54,639 nucleotides of DNA from contig DKTP01000090.1 in NCBI GenBank assembly GCA_002473085.1, forward strand, positions 6,040 through 60,678. Reading direction: 5' to 3'. A model generated the notes under the pieces. It did not search any database. It worked only from the letters and a program-made list of their open reading frames with translations, and was not told the origin of the DNA. Numbering within the stretch: the first letter of the stretch is position 1; each line of letters opens with the position of its first letter. The DNA comes from Anaerolineales bacterium UBA7227. GTDB taxonomy: Bacteria > Chloroflexota > Anaerolineae > Anaerolineales > Villigracilaceae. The translations under genes were made by a program, and so were the position numbers. This document shows, one piece after another, positions 17,840 through 28,457 of this stretch.

Positions 17840-19777
17840 ATGGATTCCACGATATTGACATCCTGGTCCAAAGGCTTGTTGAAGCGGAGCGGCGGATATT
17901 TCATCCTGATTGCCGCCGCGCTGGCGCAAGCGGCCGCCTACCTCGTCACCATCCCCGTTTCCCTGTTCGTCTGGACGAACGCGGAATTCAACATGGGACA
18001 ATTCCGTCAGCTATGGAGCGTGACGGCAGCCGGCATGGTCCTGTCCCTGCCCATTCTGTCGGCCTATCTATTCCTGACCAGCCGGCAGGCGTTTTCCCGG
18101 CTCCAGGATCACGCGAAAGACCGGGCCAACTCAGGCGGCGAGCAGGACGAGGCCGCGGCCTGGAAGCAAATCTCATCCCTGCCCTGGCGGTTTGCCAAAG
18201 CCGCCGCCCTCCTTGCCCTGCTGGTCGCCTTCCTGCCGACGCTGGCCTATGAGATCGCGGTTTTGAAATTGGACGCCGACCGCGTGATCTACACCGCCAT
18301 CGGCGTCTGCATCTCCTCTCTCATCCTGGTTCCCTTTGGCGTGGCCGCGCTGGAAGGCATGCTCGCGCCCGCCCGGCAGGCGCTGCTCCCGGGGAATTTC
18401 CAAACCCAACTCACAAACGCCGCCAGCCTGAGACTGCTGCCCAAACTCAGCCTGCTCATCCTTACGCTGATCGCCATAGGCATCCTGCTGGTGGCGCCAA
18501 TCGGATACCGCTTTACCTCCCTCGCCTTGCAGGAATCGTCCCGCCCCAACCTGCTGTTCAATTATCAAATCCAATCCGTCGGCTTCAGCCTGTTCGCCCT
18601 GCTGCTCGGAGCCGGGCTGGCCTGGATGCTCTCCCGTTCGGTAGCCGTCCCGCTCAACAACCTGGTGGAAATCTTCCTCAAAGTAGAACAGGGCGACCTC
18701 CATCAGCAGGCCCCCGTTATTTCCTCGGACGAGACCGGGGAACTGACCATCCTCTTCAACCGCATGATCCATCGCGTAGGGTCTTTGCAAAGCGGCCTCG
18801 AAGAACAAGTGGCAAACCGCACCGCGCAACTCGAGGCGGTGATCGAAGTGGGACGCGCCGCCAGCGCCATCCTGGACCCGGACAAACTGATCGAAAGAAC
18901 GGTCAACCTGATCACCGACCGCTTCGGCCATTACTACGCCGCCATCTTCCTCCTCGACGCCAGCGGCCGCTGGGCGGAATTGAAAAACGCCACCGGCGAG
19001 GCCGGACGCGTCCTGCGCGAATCGCATCACCGCCTCGCGGCCGACAACCGAAGCATGGTGGGCGCCGCCGTCAGCCAGAAACAGGCCCGCATCGCCCTGG
19101 ACGCGGGACTGGAACCGGTGCGCTTCAACAACCCCCTGCTCCCATACACCCGCTCCGAGATCGCCCTGCCCCTCATCGTCGGCGACCGCGTCCTCGGCGC
19201 GCTGGACATCCAATCCACGTACGAATCCGCCTTCGGCGACGAGGCCATCGAGACCTTCCAAAGCATGGCTAACCAGGTAGCGATCGCGCTGGAGAACGCG
19301 CGTCTCTTCCAGGAGACGCGCCAGCGGCTGCAAGAGTTGCAGATCGCCCAGCGCCAGTACATCCACGAAGCCTGGCAAGCCACGTCCAGCCGGGAACCGT
19401 TGGAATACGGCGTGGGAGACGAAGCGCCGCACGACGACGGTTCGTCCATCGAGGTCCCGTTAACGCTGCGCAGCGAAGTCATCGGGCAGATCAGCATGAC
19501 GGGCGAGGGAGAATGGTCTGCGGAGGAACGCGCCTGGATCGAATCGGTCGCGACGCAGGCCTCCATCGCGCTCGAAAACGCCCGCCTGATGGATGAAAAC
19601 CGCCGGCAGGCCGGCATGGAGCGCGCCGTCGCCGAAATCACCACACACATCTGGTCGGTCGGAGACATTGACGGCATCTTGCAGACCGCCGTCCGCGAGA
19701 TCGGGCGCGCCTTCAACCTCGCGGAAGCGACCATCTCGCTCCAGATGGACGGGCAGGGAGCGAACGACCATGAATAG
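17840..19777 (+). CDS. Multi-spanning HAMP-GAF sensor without kinase domain
   Basis: 645 residues. About six hydrophobic segments in the first 275 residues replace the Cache domain of its upstream neighbour. A HAMP domain follows (about 257-330; AVPLNNLVEIFLKVEQGDL), a complete GAF domain (about 335-490) with NNPLLPYTRSEIALPL, a QYIHEAW linker, a half-length GAF (about 530-580), and a truncated GAF-like tail ending ISLQMDG. No catalytic output domain is present. The stop overlaps the next sensor by eight bases. The shared back half and different front half suggest duplication followed by swapping of the input part. Confidence 0.8.
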   Translation: MDSTILTSWSKGLLKRSGGYFILIAAALAQAAAYLVTIPVSLFVWTNAEFNMGQFRQLWSVTAAGMVLSLPILSAYLFLTSRQAFSRLQDHAKDRANSGGEQDEAAAWKQISSLPWRFAKAAALLALLVAFLPTLAYEIAVLKLDADRVIYTAIGVCISSLILVPFGVAALEGMLAPARQALLPGNFQTQLTNAASLRLLPKLSLLILTLIAIGILLVAPIGYRFTSLALQESSRPNLLFNYQIQSVGFSLFALLLGAGLAWMLSRSVAVPLNNLVEIFLKVEQGDLHQQAPVISSDETGELTILFNRMIHRVGSLQSGLEEQVANRTAQLEAVIEVGRAASAILDPDKLIERTVNLITDRFGHYYAAIFLLDASGRWAELKNATGEAGRVLRESHHRLAADNRSMVGAAVSQKQARIALDAGLEPVRFNNPLLPYTRSEIALPLIVGDRVLGALDIQSTYESAFGDEAIETFQSMANQVAIALENARLFQETRQRLQELQIAQRQYIHEAWQATSSREPLEYGVGDEAPHDDGSSIEVPLTLRSEVIGQISMTGEGEWSAEERAWIESVATQASIALENARLMDENRRQAGMERAVAEITTHIWSVGDIDGILQTAVREIGRAFNLAEATISLQMDGQGANDHE

Positions 19778-21599
19778 ACCGCGACGCATTCTGCCGCTGC
19801 ACGCAAAACTGGCGATGGGATTTTCCCTGCTGACCGTGGCGGCCATCGGCATCACAGCCCATCTATATTACCAAAGCACAAAGGCCATGCTGCGTCAGGA
19901 CATCCGCAACCGCCTGCACGACGCCGTCGCCATCGGCGCGCTGCAAGTGGACGCGGCGGCCCACGCGAAACTGACCGCGCCCGACCAGGAAGGCTCGCCC
20001 GACTACCTGCGCCTGAAGAAAACCCTGCAGAGGATTCGCGACGCCGGGACCGATATCCGCTTCGTCTACACCATGCGGCAGGACGCGCAGGGGAACATCG
20101 TCTTTATCGTGGACGCCGAGGAAAGCGAACAGGACATCTCGCACCTGGGCGACATATACGACGACGCCGGCGATTTTCTCGAAGCGAACTTCGCCGCCTT
20201 CCAATCGGCTACAGCCGCGGAAAATTTTTACACCGACAAATGGGGGACCTGGCTGAGCGGCTACGCGCCCATCTACGCGCCGGACGGGCGGCGCGAGGCC
20301 GTCCTCGGCATGGACATTTCAGCGGACAACGTCCTGGCGCAGGAACGCGACGCGTTCCGGCGCGTTCTGGTCATCTTCTTCGGCTCCATCCCGGTGAGCG
20401 GCTTCATCGGCTGGTTATTCGGCCTGGCGCTGACCGCGCCCATTTCCAAATTGATCAAAGGCGCCGAACAACTCTCCAACGGCAATTTCAACTACCGCAT
20501 CAAGATCCGCTCGAACGACGAAACCGCCATCCTGGCCGCCACCTTCAACCAGGCAGCCGAAAGACTCGGCGGGCTGGTCGCCCGGCTGGAAGAACGCGTA
20601 GAGGAACGCACCGCGCAACTCTCGCGGCGCACCTCCCAACTCCAGGCCGCCACCCGCGTGGCGCGCCAGGCCACCGCCATCCGTGAACTGCCCCAGCTGC
20701 TGGACGACACCGTCCGCACCATCTCAGACCAGTTCGGTTTCTACCACACAGGCATCTTCCTGACGGAAGCCGAGGGCGGATTCGTCAGCCTGCAAGCCGC
20801 CTCCTCTGAAGGCGGGCAAAAGATGCTGACGCGCGGTCACCGCCTGCAAATCGGCGAACAGGGCATCGTGGGCTACGCGGCCGCGCAAAAACGCCCCCGC
20901 GTCGCGCTGGACGTCGGCGAGGACGCCTACTTCTTCAACAACCCAGACCTCCCCGAAACCCGCTCCGAAGCCGCCCTGCCCCTCGTCGTCCGCAACCGCG
21001 TGATCGGCGTGCTGGACATCCAGTCCAAACAGGCGCGCGCCTTCAGCCCCGAAGATATCGAAACCTTCCAGACCCTCGCCGACCAGATCGCCCTGATCAT
21101 CGAAAACGCCCGCCTCTTCGAAGAGATGAACCTCGCCGTGAGCCAGCTGGAACGTCTCGCGACCGACCGCATCCAGCAGGCATGGATGGACGGCGGGCGC
21201 GCCGGCAGCCACGCCTATCAATACACGCCGGCCGGGATCCAGCCCGCCTTCCGCGCCGGGGATCGCGACGATCAACTGATCGTCCCCATCCTGCTCCACA
21301 ATCAAAAAATCGGCGAGATCGCCGCCAAACGCAGCGAAGGAGACTGGGAGGCCCGCGAACAGGCCATGCTGGCCGAGATCGCCGCGCAAGTCGCCCTGGC
21401 GCTCGAAAACGCCCGCCTGCTCGACGAAGCCCGGCAGCGCGCCATCCACGAACGCACCGTCGGCGAAGTCGTGTCTCACATTGGCGCGGCGCACGACATG
21501 GACGCCGTCCTGCGCGTCGCCGCCCAGGAGATCGGAAAAGCCCTCGGCGATTCCGAGGTCGTCGTCCAGATCCGGGCCGAGGAGCTGGAGGCCAAATGA
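19770..21599 (+). CDS. Cache-HAMP-GAF sensor without kinase domain
   Basis: 609 residues from the ATG at 19770, inside the end of the previous gene. Membrane helix about 15-35, extracytoplasmic sensor about 40-195 (DIRFVYTMRQDAQGNIVFIVD is Cache-like), helix about 200-222, HAMP about 222-275, coiled coil, full GAF about 290-450 with GGQKMLTRGHRLQIGEQGIV and FNNPDLPETRSE, linker, half GAF about 500-550, truncated GAF tail 555-605. No output domain. It shares the whole GAF-to-tail module with its neighbours on both sides. Confidence 0.8.
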   Translation: MNRPRRILPLHAKLAMGFSLLTVAAIGITAHLYYQSTKAMLRQDIRNRLHDAVAIGALQVDAAAHAKLTAPDQEGSPDYLRLKKTLQRIRDAGTDIRFVYTMRQDAQGNIVFIVDAEESEQDISHLGDIYDDAGDFLEANFAAFQSATAAENFYTDKWGTWLSGYAPIYAPDGRREAVLGMDISADNVLAQERDAFRRVLVIFFGSIPVSGFIGWLFGLALTAPISKLIKGAEQLSNGNFNYRIKIRSNDETAILAATFNQAAERLGGLVARLEERVEERTAQLSRRTSQLQAATRVARQATAIRELPQLLDDTVRTISDQFGFYHTGIFLTEAEGGFVSLQAASSEGGQKMLTRGHRLQIGEQGIVGYAAAQKRPRVALDVGEDAYFFNNPDLPETRSEAALPLVVRNRVIGVLDIQSKQARAFSPEDIETFQTLADQIALIIENARLFEEMNLAVSQLERLATDRIQQAWMDGGRAGSHAYQYTPAGIQPAFRAGDRDDQLIVPILLHNQKIGEIAAKRSEGDWEAREQAMLAEIAAQVALALENARLLDEARQRAIHERTVGEVVSHIGAAHDMDAVLRVAAQEIGKALGDSEVVVQIRAEELEAK

Positions 21600-23212
21600 A
21601 ACGGTCCTTCGAACAATTCTTCAATCCGCACAAGGAAGATCCCCGTTCCTTCGGCAGGTTAATCCTAACGGTCCAGATCATCGTGTTCTTTGCCGCGCTC
21701 GGCATCACCTTATCCATTAAAGTAAACAAAGCGCCCTCGCTGGCATTGGCGGTCATTCTGGCCGGGACCATCATCCTCTCCCTGCGCCGAATTCACTGGC
21801 CGGCGCAGATCGTTACGCCTCTATCCATCATCCTGATCAGCGCCCTGTTCATGTACCGGGGATACGGATCGTATGATGTCGCCATAGTTGGGCTGGTTAG
21901 CGGGATTGTCATCGGGGGGCTCCTGCTTGGCAGGCAAGGCTTGCTATTAGCCGGCATCCCTGCGATCCTGGTTTATACAGGGTTCGCGATAGCCGAAAGA
22001 TCAGGAACCATTCACCCCAAAGTTCCCGATTACGCAAACTTGATAGACCTGTTCGTCTTCATCTTCATAACGCTCGCCATCAGCCTGGGTTTGTGGACGT
22101 TAATCGGTCGCCTGGGCCAGATCGCCGACCAGGCGCGACAAAGCGAAAAAGCCCAGATCGAAACCAACCGCGAACTGAACGAACTCAAGAGCGTCCTCGA
22201 AACGCGCGTCGGCGAGCGCACCGCCGAACTGGAGCGGCGCGTCTCCCAACTGGAGGCCGTCTCCACCGTAGCGCGCGCCATCTCCACCGTCCAGGACCTG
22301 GAGCGCCTGCTCCCCACCGTGACGCGCGTCGTCAGCGAACATTTTGGCTACTATCACACCGGCATCTTCCTCATTGACGAGCGCGGCGAATACGCCATCC
22401 TGCAAGCCTCCAACAGCGCGGGCGGCCAACGCATGTTGGAACGCGGCCACCGCCTGCGGGTGGGACTGGCCGGCATCGTGGGCGCGGCGGCCGCGCACGG
22501 GCAGCCTCGCGTCGCCCTCGACGTAGGAGCGGACGCGGTCTACTTCAACAACCCAGACCTCCCCGACACCCGCTCCGAGATCGCCCTGCCCCTCAAAATC
22601 GGCGGACAGATCATCGGCGTCCTCGACGTGCAAAGCGTGGAGACCGACGCCTTCCAGCAGGAGGATATTGCCGCGCTGAGCGTCCTGGCCAGCCAGGTAG
22701 CCATCGCCATCGAAAACGCCCGTCTCTTCAGCCAGACCAGGCAGGCGCTGGCCGATTCGCAGGCCATCTACCAGCAATACGTCCGCCAGGACTGGGCGCG
22801 TTTTGCCCGCACGTTCAAAAACAAAGGCTATTCCTACAACGGCATCCGCGTCGCGCCCCTGGAAACCGCGGCTTCCCCGTCCTCCAGCCAGGCTTTGACG
22901 ATCCCCATCCAAATGCGCGGAATCATCGTAGGAAATATCGTCATTCAACCGAACAATCCCCTGCGCGCCTGGTCCCAGGACGAGATCAGCCTGGCCAGGG
23001 CCGCGGCCGAACGGGCCGGGCTGGCGCTCGAAAACTTCCGCCTGCTCAACGAAGCCCAGCGACGCGCCGCCAAGGAACACGCCATCGGCGAGATCTCCGC
23101 GCGCATCGGCGCCTCGGCAAACATCCGGGAGATCATGCTGGCTGCGGTGGAGGGATTGGGGCAGACCCTGCCCGGCGCGGAAATTGTCCTCCAATTCGAG
23201 GAAAAGGATTAG
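21596..23212 (+). CDS. Six-helix membrane GAF sensor without kinase domain
   Basis: 538 residues; the ATG at 21596 overlaps the previous stop by four bases, and the membrane-rich N-terminus begins there. About six hydrophobic segments (residues 25-165), a coiled coil (170-215) with TRVGERTAELERRVSQLE, a full GAF (215-375) with GGQRMLERGHRLRVGLAGIV and FNNPDLPDTRSE, a YQQYVRQDW linker, a half GAF (about 428-490) and the GAF-like tail (IGASANIREIMLAAVEGLG). No HAMP and no catalytic domain. The membrane domain is of the MASE/7TMR type in size but was not assigned to a named family. Confidence 0.8.
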   Translation: MKRSFEQFFNPHKEDPRSFGRLILTVQIIVFFAALGITLSIKVNKAPSLALAVILAGTIILSLRRIHWPAQIVTPLSIILISALFMYRGYGSYDVAIVGLVSGIVIGGLLLGRQGLLLAGIPAILVYTGFAIAERSGTIHPKVPDYANLIDLFVFIFITLAISLGLWTLIGRLGQIADQARQSEKAQIETNRELNELKSVLETRVGERTAELERRVSQLEAVSTVARAISTVQDLERLLPTVTRVVSEHFGYYHTGIFLIDERGEYAILQASNSAGGQRMLERGHRLRVGLAGIVGAAAAHGQPRVALDVGADAVYFNNPDLPDTRSEIALPLKIGGQIIGVLDVQSVETDAFQQEDIAALSVLASQVAIAIENARLFSQTRQALADSQAIYQQYVRQDWARFARTFKNKGYSYNGIRVAPLETAASPSSSQALTIPIQMRGIIVGNIVIQPNNPLRAWSQDEISLARAAAERAGLALENFRLLNEAQRRAAKEHAIGEISARIGASANIREIMLAAVEGLGQTLPGAEIVLQFEEKD

Positions 23213-23218
23213 CGCGCC

Positions 23219-24973
23219 ATGTTCAACCGAATTCGCACCTTCCTCAGCCCGCCGTCCTTCGAGGACGAAGAAAAACAGCGCGTCGCGGGCGTCCTGCACC
23301 CGATCCTCCTGATCCTGATCGTGGGAATGACGCTGGGATTACCGGCGCTCCTCGTCTCCACCACTGCGGAAAACAACCTTCCGGTCATCCTTTTAATCGT
23401 CCCTCTGATAGCCGTGAACTTTGGGGCGTACATCCTGTTGAGAAAAGGCCGCGTCCGCCTGGCGGCCATCATAGCGGTTCTGGTCATCGGTCTCGCAATT
23501 TTTGGAGCCTACGCGGGCAGCAGTTTCGAAAGCGTGGGAGCGGGCATCAGTTTTATCCTCTTGATCGCCCTCGTCGTTCTACTGCTGGACGCCCGCGCGG
23601 TAGCCTGGCTGACCGGGGCCATCGTCCTCTTCACGCTCGTCATGGCGATCGCGCAAGCCAATAACTGGGTCCAACCGGTATTCACGACCTACACCGACCC
23701 GATCGGGCAATGGATCTCCACCGCGTTCGTATACCTGCTCAGCGGGGTGATGTTCGTCCTCGCGACCCGCAGCCTGCATCGGGCCGTGCAAAACGTCCGC
23801 ACGTCCGAGCGGGAATTGAAGACCGTCAACCGGGACCTGGTGGAGTTGAGCGCCACGCTCGAAGAACGCGTCAACCTCCGCACCGCCGAATTGGAAAGCG
23901 CGAACGCCCTCAGCCAAAAACGCGCCAGCCAGTTCGAAACCATCGCCCGAATCTCCGCCGAGATCACGGCCACGCGCGACCTCCAGGAATTGCTCCCGCG
24001 CGTTGCCGAAGCGATCAGCCGGCAATTCGGCTTTTATCATGTGGGCATCTTCTTCAACGACGAGGCCGGTCAATTTACAATCCTGCGCGCCGCCAACAGC
24101 GCGGGCGGACAAAAAATGCTCGCCCGCAATCACCAGCTCAGGATCGGCCAACAGGGCATCGTCGGTTACGTGACCGGAGCCGGCCTGCCGCGCGTTGTCC
24201 AAAATGTAGGCGAGGATTCGATCTACTTTAACAATCCCGACCTCCCCGAAACCCGTTCAGAGATAGCCCTGCCGCTGAAAATCGGCGGAAAGACCATCGG
24301 CGCGCTGGATGTGCAAAGCGTGGAAATTTCCGCCATTACGAACGAGGACATCGCCAGCCTGTCCATATTGGCAGACCAGGTCAGCATCGCCATCGAGAAC
24401 GCGCGTCTGTACGAGTCCGTGCAGAAGTCGCTCGAACAAACAAGGGCCGCGTACAGTCAATACGTGCAGGCCGAGTGGACGCAGTTCGCGCGCGACGAAA
24501 AAATCACCGGCTACGAATTCAAAAGCGGAAGCAGCCGTCCCCTGACCGCGCCCGCGCAACTGGGAGATGAATTCCAGGAAGCGCGTGAAGGCAGGATCGC
24601 GCAGACAGGACCGGAAAAAAACGGCGTCCCGGCCCGGTTGGCCGCGCCGGTCAAATTGCGCGACAAGGTGATCGGCGTCCTCCATATCAGCCAGCCCGAA
24701 CGCGCCCAGTGGACGGAAGACGACATCGATATCGCCGAAGCGGCCATGGAGCGCCTGGCGGTATCGCTCGAAAACGCGCGCCTCTTCGACATCGCCGCCA
24801 GCCGCGCGGCGCGCGAGCGCATCATCTCGGAAATCTCCTCGCGCATCAGCGGCAACATCCGCGTGGGAAATATTTTGCAAATGGCCGCGCAGGAACTCAG
24901 CCAGGCCTTCAACGGCTCCGAGGTCCTCATCCAATTGCAGACGCCCAAACGCTCCGCGGAGGACGAAGAATAA
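23219..24973 (+). CDS. Multi-spanning membrane GAF sensor without kinase domain
   Basis: 584 residues. Five to six hydrophobic segments (about 25-190), a coiled coil (190-235), a full GAF (235-400) with GGQKMLARNHQLRIGQQGIV and FNNPDLPETRSE, a YSQYVQAEW linker, a half GAF (about 474-525), and the truncated tail (ISGNIRVGNILQMAAQELS). No output domain. It sits six bases after the preceding sensor. Its membrane part has a similar layout to that of the previous gene but low visible identity, while the GAF module is close, again pointing to modular duplication. Confidence 0.8.
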   Translation: MFNRIRTFLSPPSFEDEEKQRVAGVLHPILLILIVGMTLGLPALLVSTTAENNLPVILLIVPLIAVNFGAYILLRKGRVRLAAIIAVLVIGLAIFGAYAGSSFESVGAGISFILLIALVVLLLDARAVAWLTGAIVLFTLVMAIAQANNWVQPVFTTYTDPIGQWISTAFVYLLSGVMFVLATRSLHRAVQNVRTSERELKTVNRDLVELSATLEERVNLRTAELESANALSQKRASQFETIARISAEITATRDLQELLPRVAEAISRQFGFYHVGIFFNDEAGQFTILRAANSAGGQKMLARNHQLRIGQQGIVGYVTGAGLPRVVQNVGEDSIYFNNPDLPETRSEIALPLKIGGKTIGALDVQSVEISAITNEDIASLSILADQVSIAIENARLYESVQKSLEQTRAAYSQYVQAEWTQFARDEKITGYEFKSGSSRPLTAPAQLGDEFQEAREGRIAQTGPEKNGVPARLAAPVKLRDKVIGVLHISQPERAQWTEDDIDIAEAAMERLAVSLENARLFDIAASRAARERIISEISSRISGNIRVGNILQMAAQELSQAFNGSEVLIQLQTPKRSAEDEE

Positions 24974-25000
24974 TGCAAACCCCAGGTCAGGAGCAGGTCC

Positions 25001-25600
25001 ATGCGTAACGAATCCCCCAGCCCGAAACCGTCCCCGCGCGGCGGGATCGCCGGCCGGTCGTTCCGCTCGCGCCTGAGATGGAGCGCCGTGGCCCTCGTCG
25101 GATTCACAATGATCGCCACCGCCGCCTACACCGCCTACCGCGCCTTTCAAACCAACGCCTTCCTCACCGGCCAGATCGACGCGAGCGTGACTTCCCTGGC
25201 CGAGAAGGAAATCACTTCCATAGCGACCCGCCGCGCCCTCGAACTGGACGGCTACTTCGCCCCGGTGAACGACGGCATGAAGACGCTCGGAAAAAGCATT
25301 CAGAGGCTGCTCGACCAGCAGACTCCCGTCGTCACTTCGTGGAACGCCAAAGACCGGCTGACCCAACTTACGCCAGGCGTTTGGGACAATTCGAACGAAG
25401 ACCCCGGCTCGATCTTTGTGCCGAAACAAGTCGCCCTCTCCGACGCGCTGATCGGGGAGATCAACGCCCTCAAACAGATAGACTTCCTCGCTCCCACGCT
25501 CCTCGAAAATCATCCCGACATGATCGCCCTCTATTTTGGAGGCGCGCAGGGCGAGACGCTCTACTACCCCAACATAGACCTGGCGAACATCCTGCCGCCA
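25001..25600 (+). pseudogene. Sixth sensor gene, truncated after the Cache-like region
   Basis: About 200 genuine residues: a membrane helix (about 28-48) and an extracytoplasmic Cache-like segment ending ETLYYPNIDLANILPP. The open frame continues to 25825, but from about 25600 it reads the complement of mreB (low-complexity SSLSTPRSNAPPP and so on), so residues after 200 are not part of the gene. The missing part should hold the rest of the Cache domain, a second helix, HAMP and GAF domains, and possibly the kinase that this operon lacks. The break coincides with the end of mreB on the other strand. Confidence 0.8.
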
Positions 25601-25606
25601 GCCGGA
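25590..25606. other. Rearrangement or assembly junction
   Basis: Two unrelated genes on opposite strands both lose homology at the same point: the sensor after ILPP (base 25600) and MreB after LGVP (codon ending near 25603). Few shared bases (GCCAGCC area) are present at the join. A single inversion, a deletion with inversion, or a chimeric assembly would all give this picture. Confidence 0.75.
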
Positions 25607-26523
25607 ACGCCGAGCGATTTGGTCAGCAGTTTATCCACGCCGCGCAGCAACGCGCCGCCGCCGCAAATGGCGACGCCGCGGTCGATGATATCCGAGACGA
25701 GTTCGGGCGGGGTCTTCTCGAGGACGCGGCGGCAGGATTCCATGATCTGCTTGAGCGGGTCCTGCAACGCCTCGGCGATCTCGTCCGTGGACAACGTCAC
25801 CGGGCGCGGCAGCCCCGTGACCTGATCCTGCCCCTGCACTTCCATGCTTTGTTCCTCGTCCCGGGGAACGGCCGCGCCGATCCTGACTTTGAGCAGTTCC
25901 GCCGTCACCTGGCCGATGATGACCCCGTATTTGCGGCGCACGTACGTGACGATGGCCTCGTCCAGTTCGAGGCCGCCCACGCGCAGCGTATCCGCAGAGA
26001 CAATCCCGTACATCGCCAGCACCGCGGCTTCGGTGCAGCCCCCGCCGAGGCAGATGACCATGTTTCCCGACGGAGAGCCGATGGGCAGGTCAATGCCGAG
26101 CGCGGCGGCCAGCGGCTGCGGAATCAGGTTGGCTTCGTGCGCGCCGGCTTCCATGACGGCTTCGTAGACGGCGCGGCGCTCCACGCTGGTGACCCCATAC
26201 GGGATGGAGATCATCACACGCGGGCGGACAAAACGCAGCGACCCGCTGGCGCGGCGGATGAGATGGGCCAGCAGGGTCTGCGTGACTTCGTAATCGGCAA
26301 TGACGCCGTTCTTGAGCGGCCGCGCTACCTCGATGGACTCCGGCACGCGTCCCACCATGTCGCGCGCCTCCTGTCCATAAGCCACCATCTTTTCCGCCAT
26401 GCGGTTGGGATCCAACTCAATAGCGACGATGGTCGGCTCTTCGAGCATCACCTGGTTTGTGTCCGCGAGACGCGTGAACATGGTCCCCAGGTCGATGCCG
26501 AGCTCTTTCGAGAACATTGCCAC
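25600..26523 (-). pseudogene. mreB: mreB-like actin homologue, truncated at the C-terminus
   Basis: About 307 genuine residues of the usual 330-345. The actin-fold ATPase that organises wall synthesis is recognisable: phosphate-1 ELGIDLGTMFTRL, VARPLKNGVIADYEVT, IPYGVTSVERRAV, phosphate-2 region VICLGGGCTEAAVLAMYGI, and the adenosine motif AICGGGALLRGVDKLLTKSLG. The usual GTDLGTAN is altered to GIDLGTMFT, so it is a divergent MreB. After GVP the frame runs 12 residues into the complement of the sensor gene to a stop at 25564. Start is a GTG at 26523 with GGGGAG nine bases before it; an ATG at 26517 is the alternative. It follows atpC directly. Confidence 0.82.
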
Positions 26524-26526
26524 GGA

Positions 26527-26970
26527 TTAATTCTCCCCGGGGAAATTCGGGCGAGAACGACCTTTTCGATAGCGGCGCGCCGCGTCCAGCCGCAGGTTCG
26601 AGCGCCGCAGGGCGGCTTCGACGGCGAGATAAGCGTCGGTGTTGGGCGGCGGTCCTTTGGCGAGCATTTCCTGGGCGCGTTGACGGGCTTGTTCGGCGCG
26701 GGTCACGTCAATCTCCTCAACGCTTTCGGCCGCGTCGGCCAGCACGGTGACGATATCGGGCTGGACTTCGGCGATGCCGCCGGCCACGGTGAAGATCTCC
26801 TCGGTGCCTTTTTGACGGATTTTGATCACGCCGAATTTGATCGTGGTGAGCAGAGGGGCGTGGCGCGAAAGGATTCCCATCTCGCCCGCCGCGCCGGGCA
26901 GGACGACGATGTCCACGTCGCCTTCAAACACCATGCGATCTTGCGAAACGATTTCACAACGGATAGTCAT
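26527..26970 (-). CDS. atpC: ATP synthase F1 epsilon subunit
   Basis: 147 residues. N-terminal beta-sandwich (CEIVSQDRMVFEGDVDIVVLPGAAGEMGILSRHAPLL) is characteristic of the epsilon chain that links the central stalk to the c-ring; the C-terminal part forms the regulatory helical hairpin and carries a slightly longer basic tail (RRYRKGRSR). It lies 68 bases after atpD and is followed within a few bases by mreB, so the truncated mreB is the last gene of this operon. Confidence 0.93.
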   Translation of the reverse strand: MTIRCEIVSQDRMVFEGDVDIVVLPGAAGEMGILSRHAPLLTTIKFGVIKIRQKGTEEIFTVAGGIAEVQPDIVTVLADAAESVEEIDVTRAEQARQRAQEMLAKGPPPNTDAYLAVEAALRRSNLRLDAARRYRKGRSRPNFPGEN

Positions 26971-27038
26971 ATCAGTTCTCCCGTGTCATGTGATTCGGCG
27001 TCACGGGCTGACGCGCGCGACGCTTGACACTGGGACAC

Positions 27039-28445
<1,407 letters not shown>

Positions 28446-28457
28446 TCAGCCTCCGAG

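Noticed and set aside
25601..25825. Possible new C-terminal domain of the sixth sensor
   Set aside because: The sequence is the complement of mreB and gives a low-complexity Ser/Pro/Arg peptide; it is read-through after the junction.
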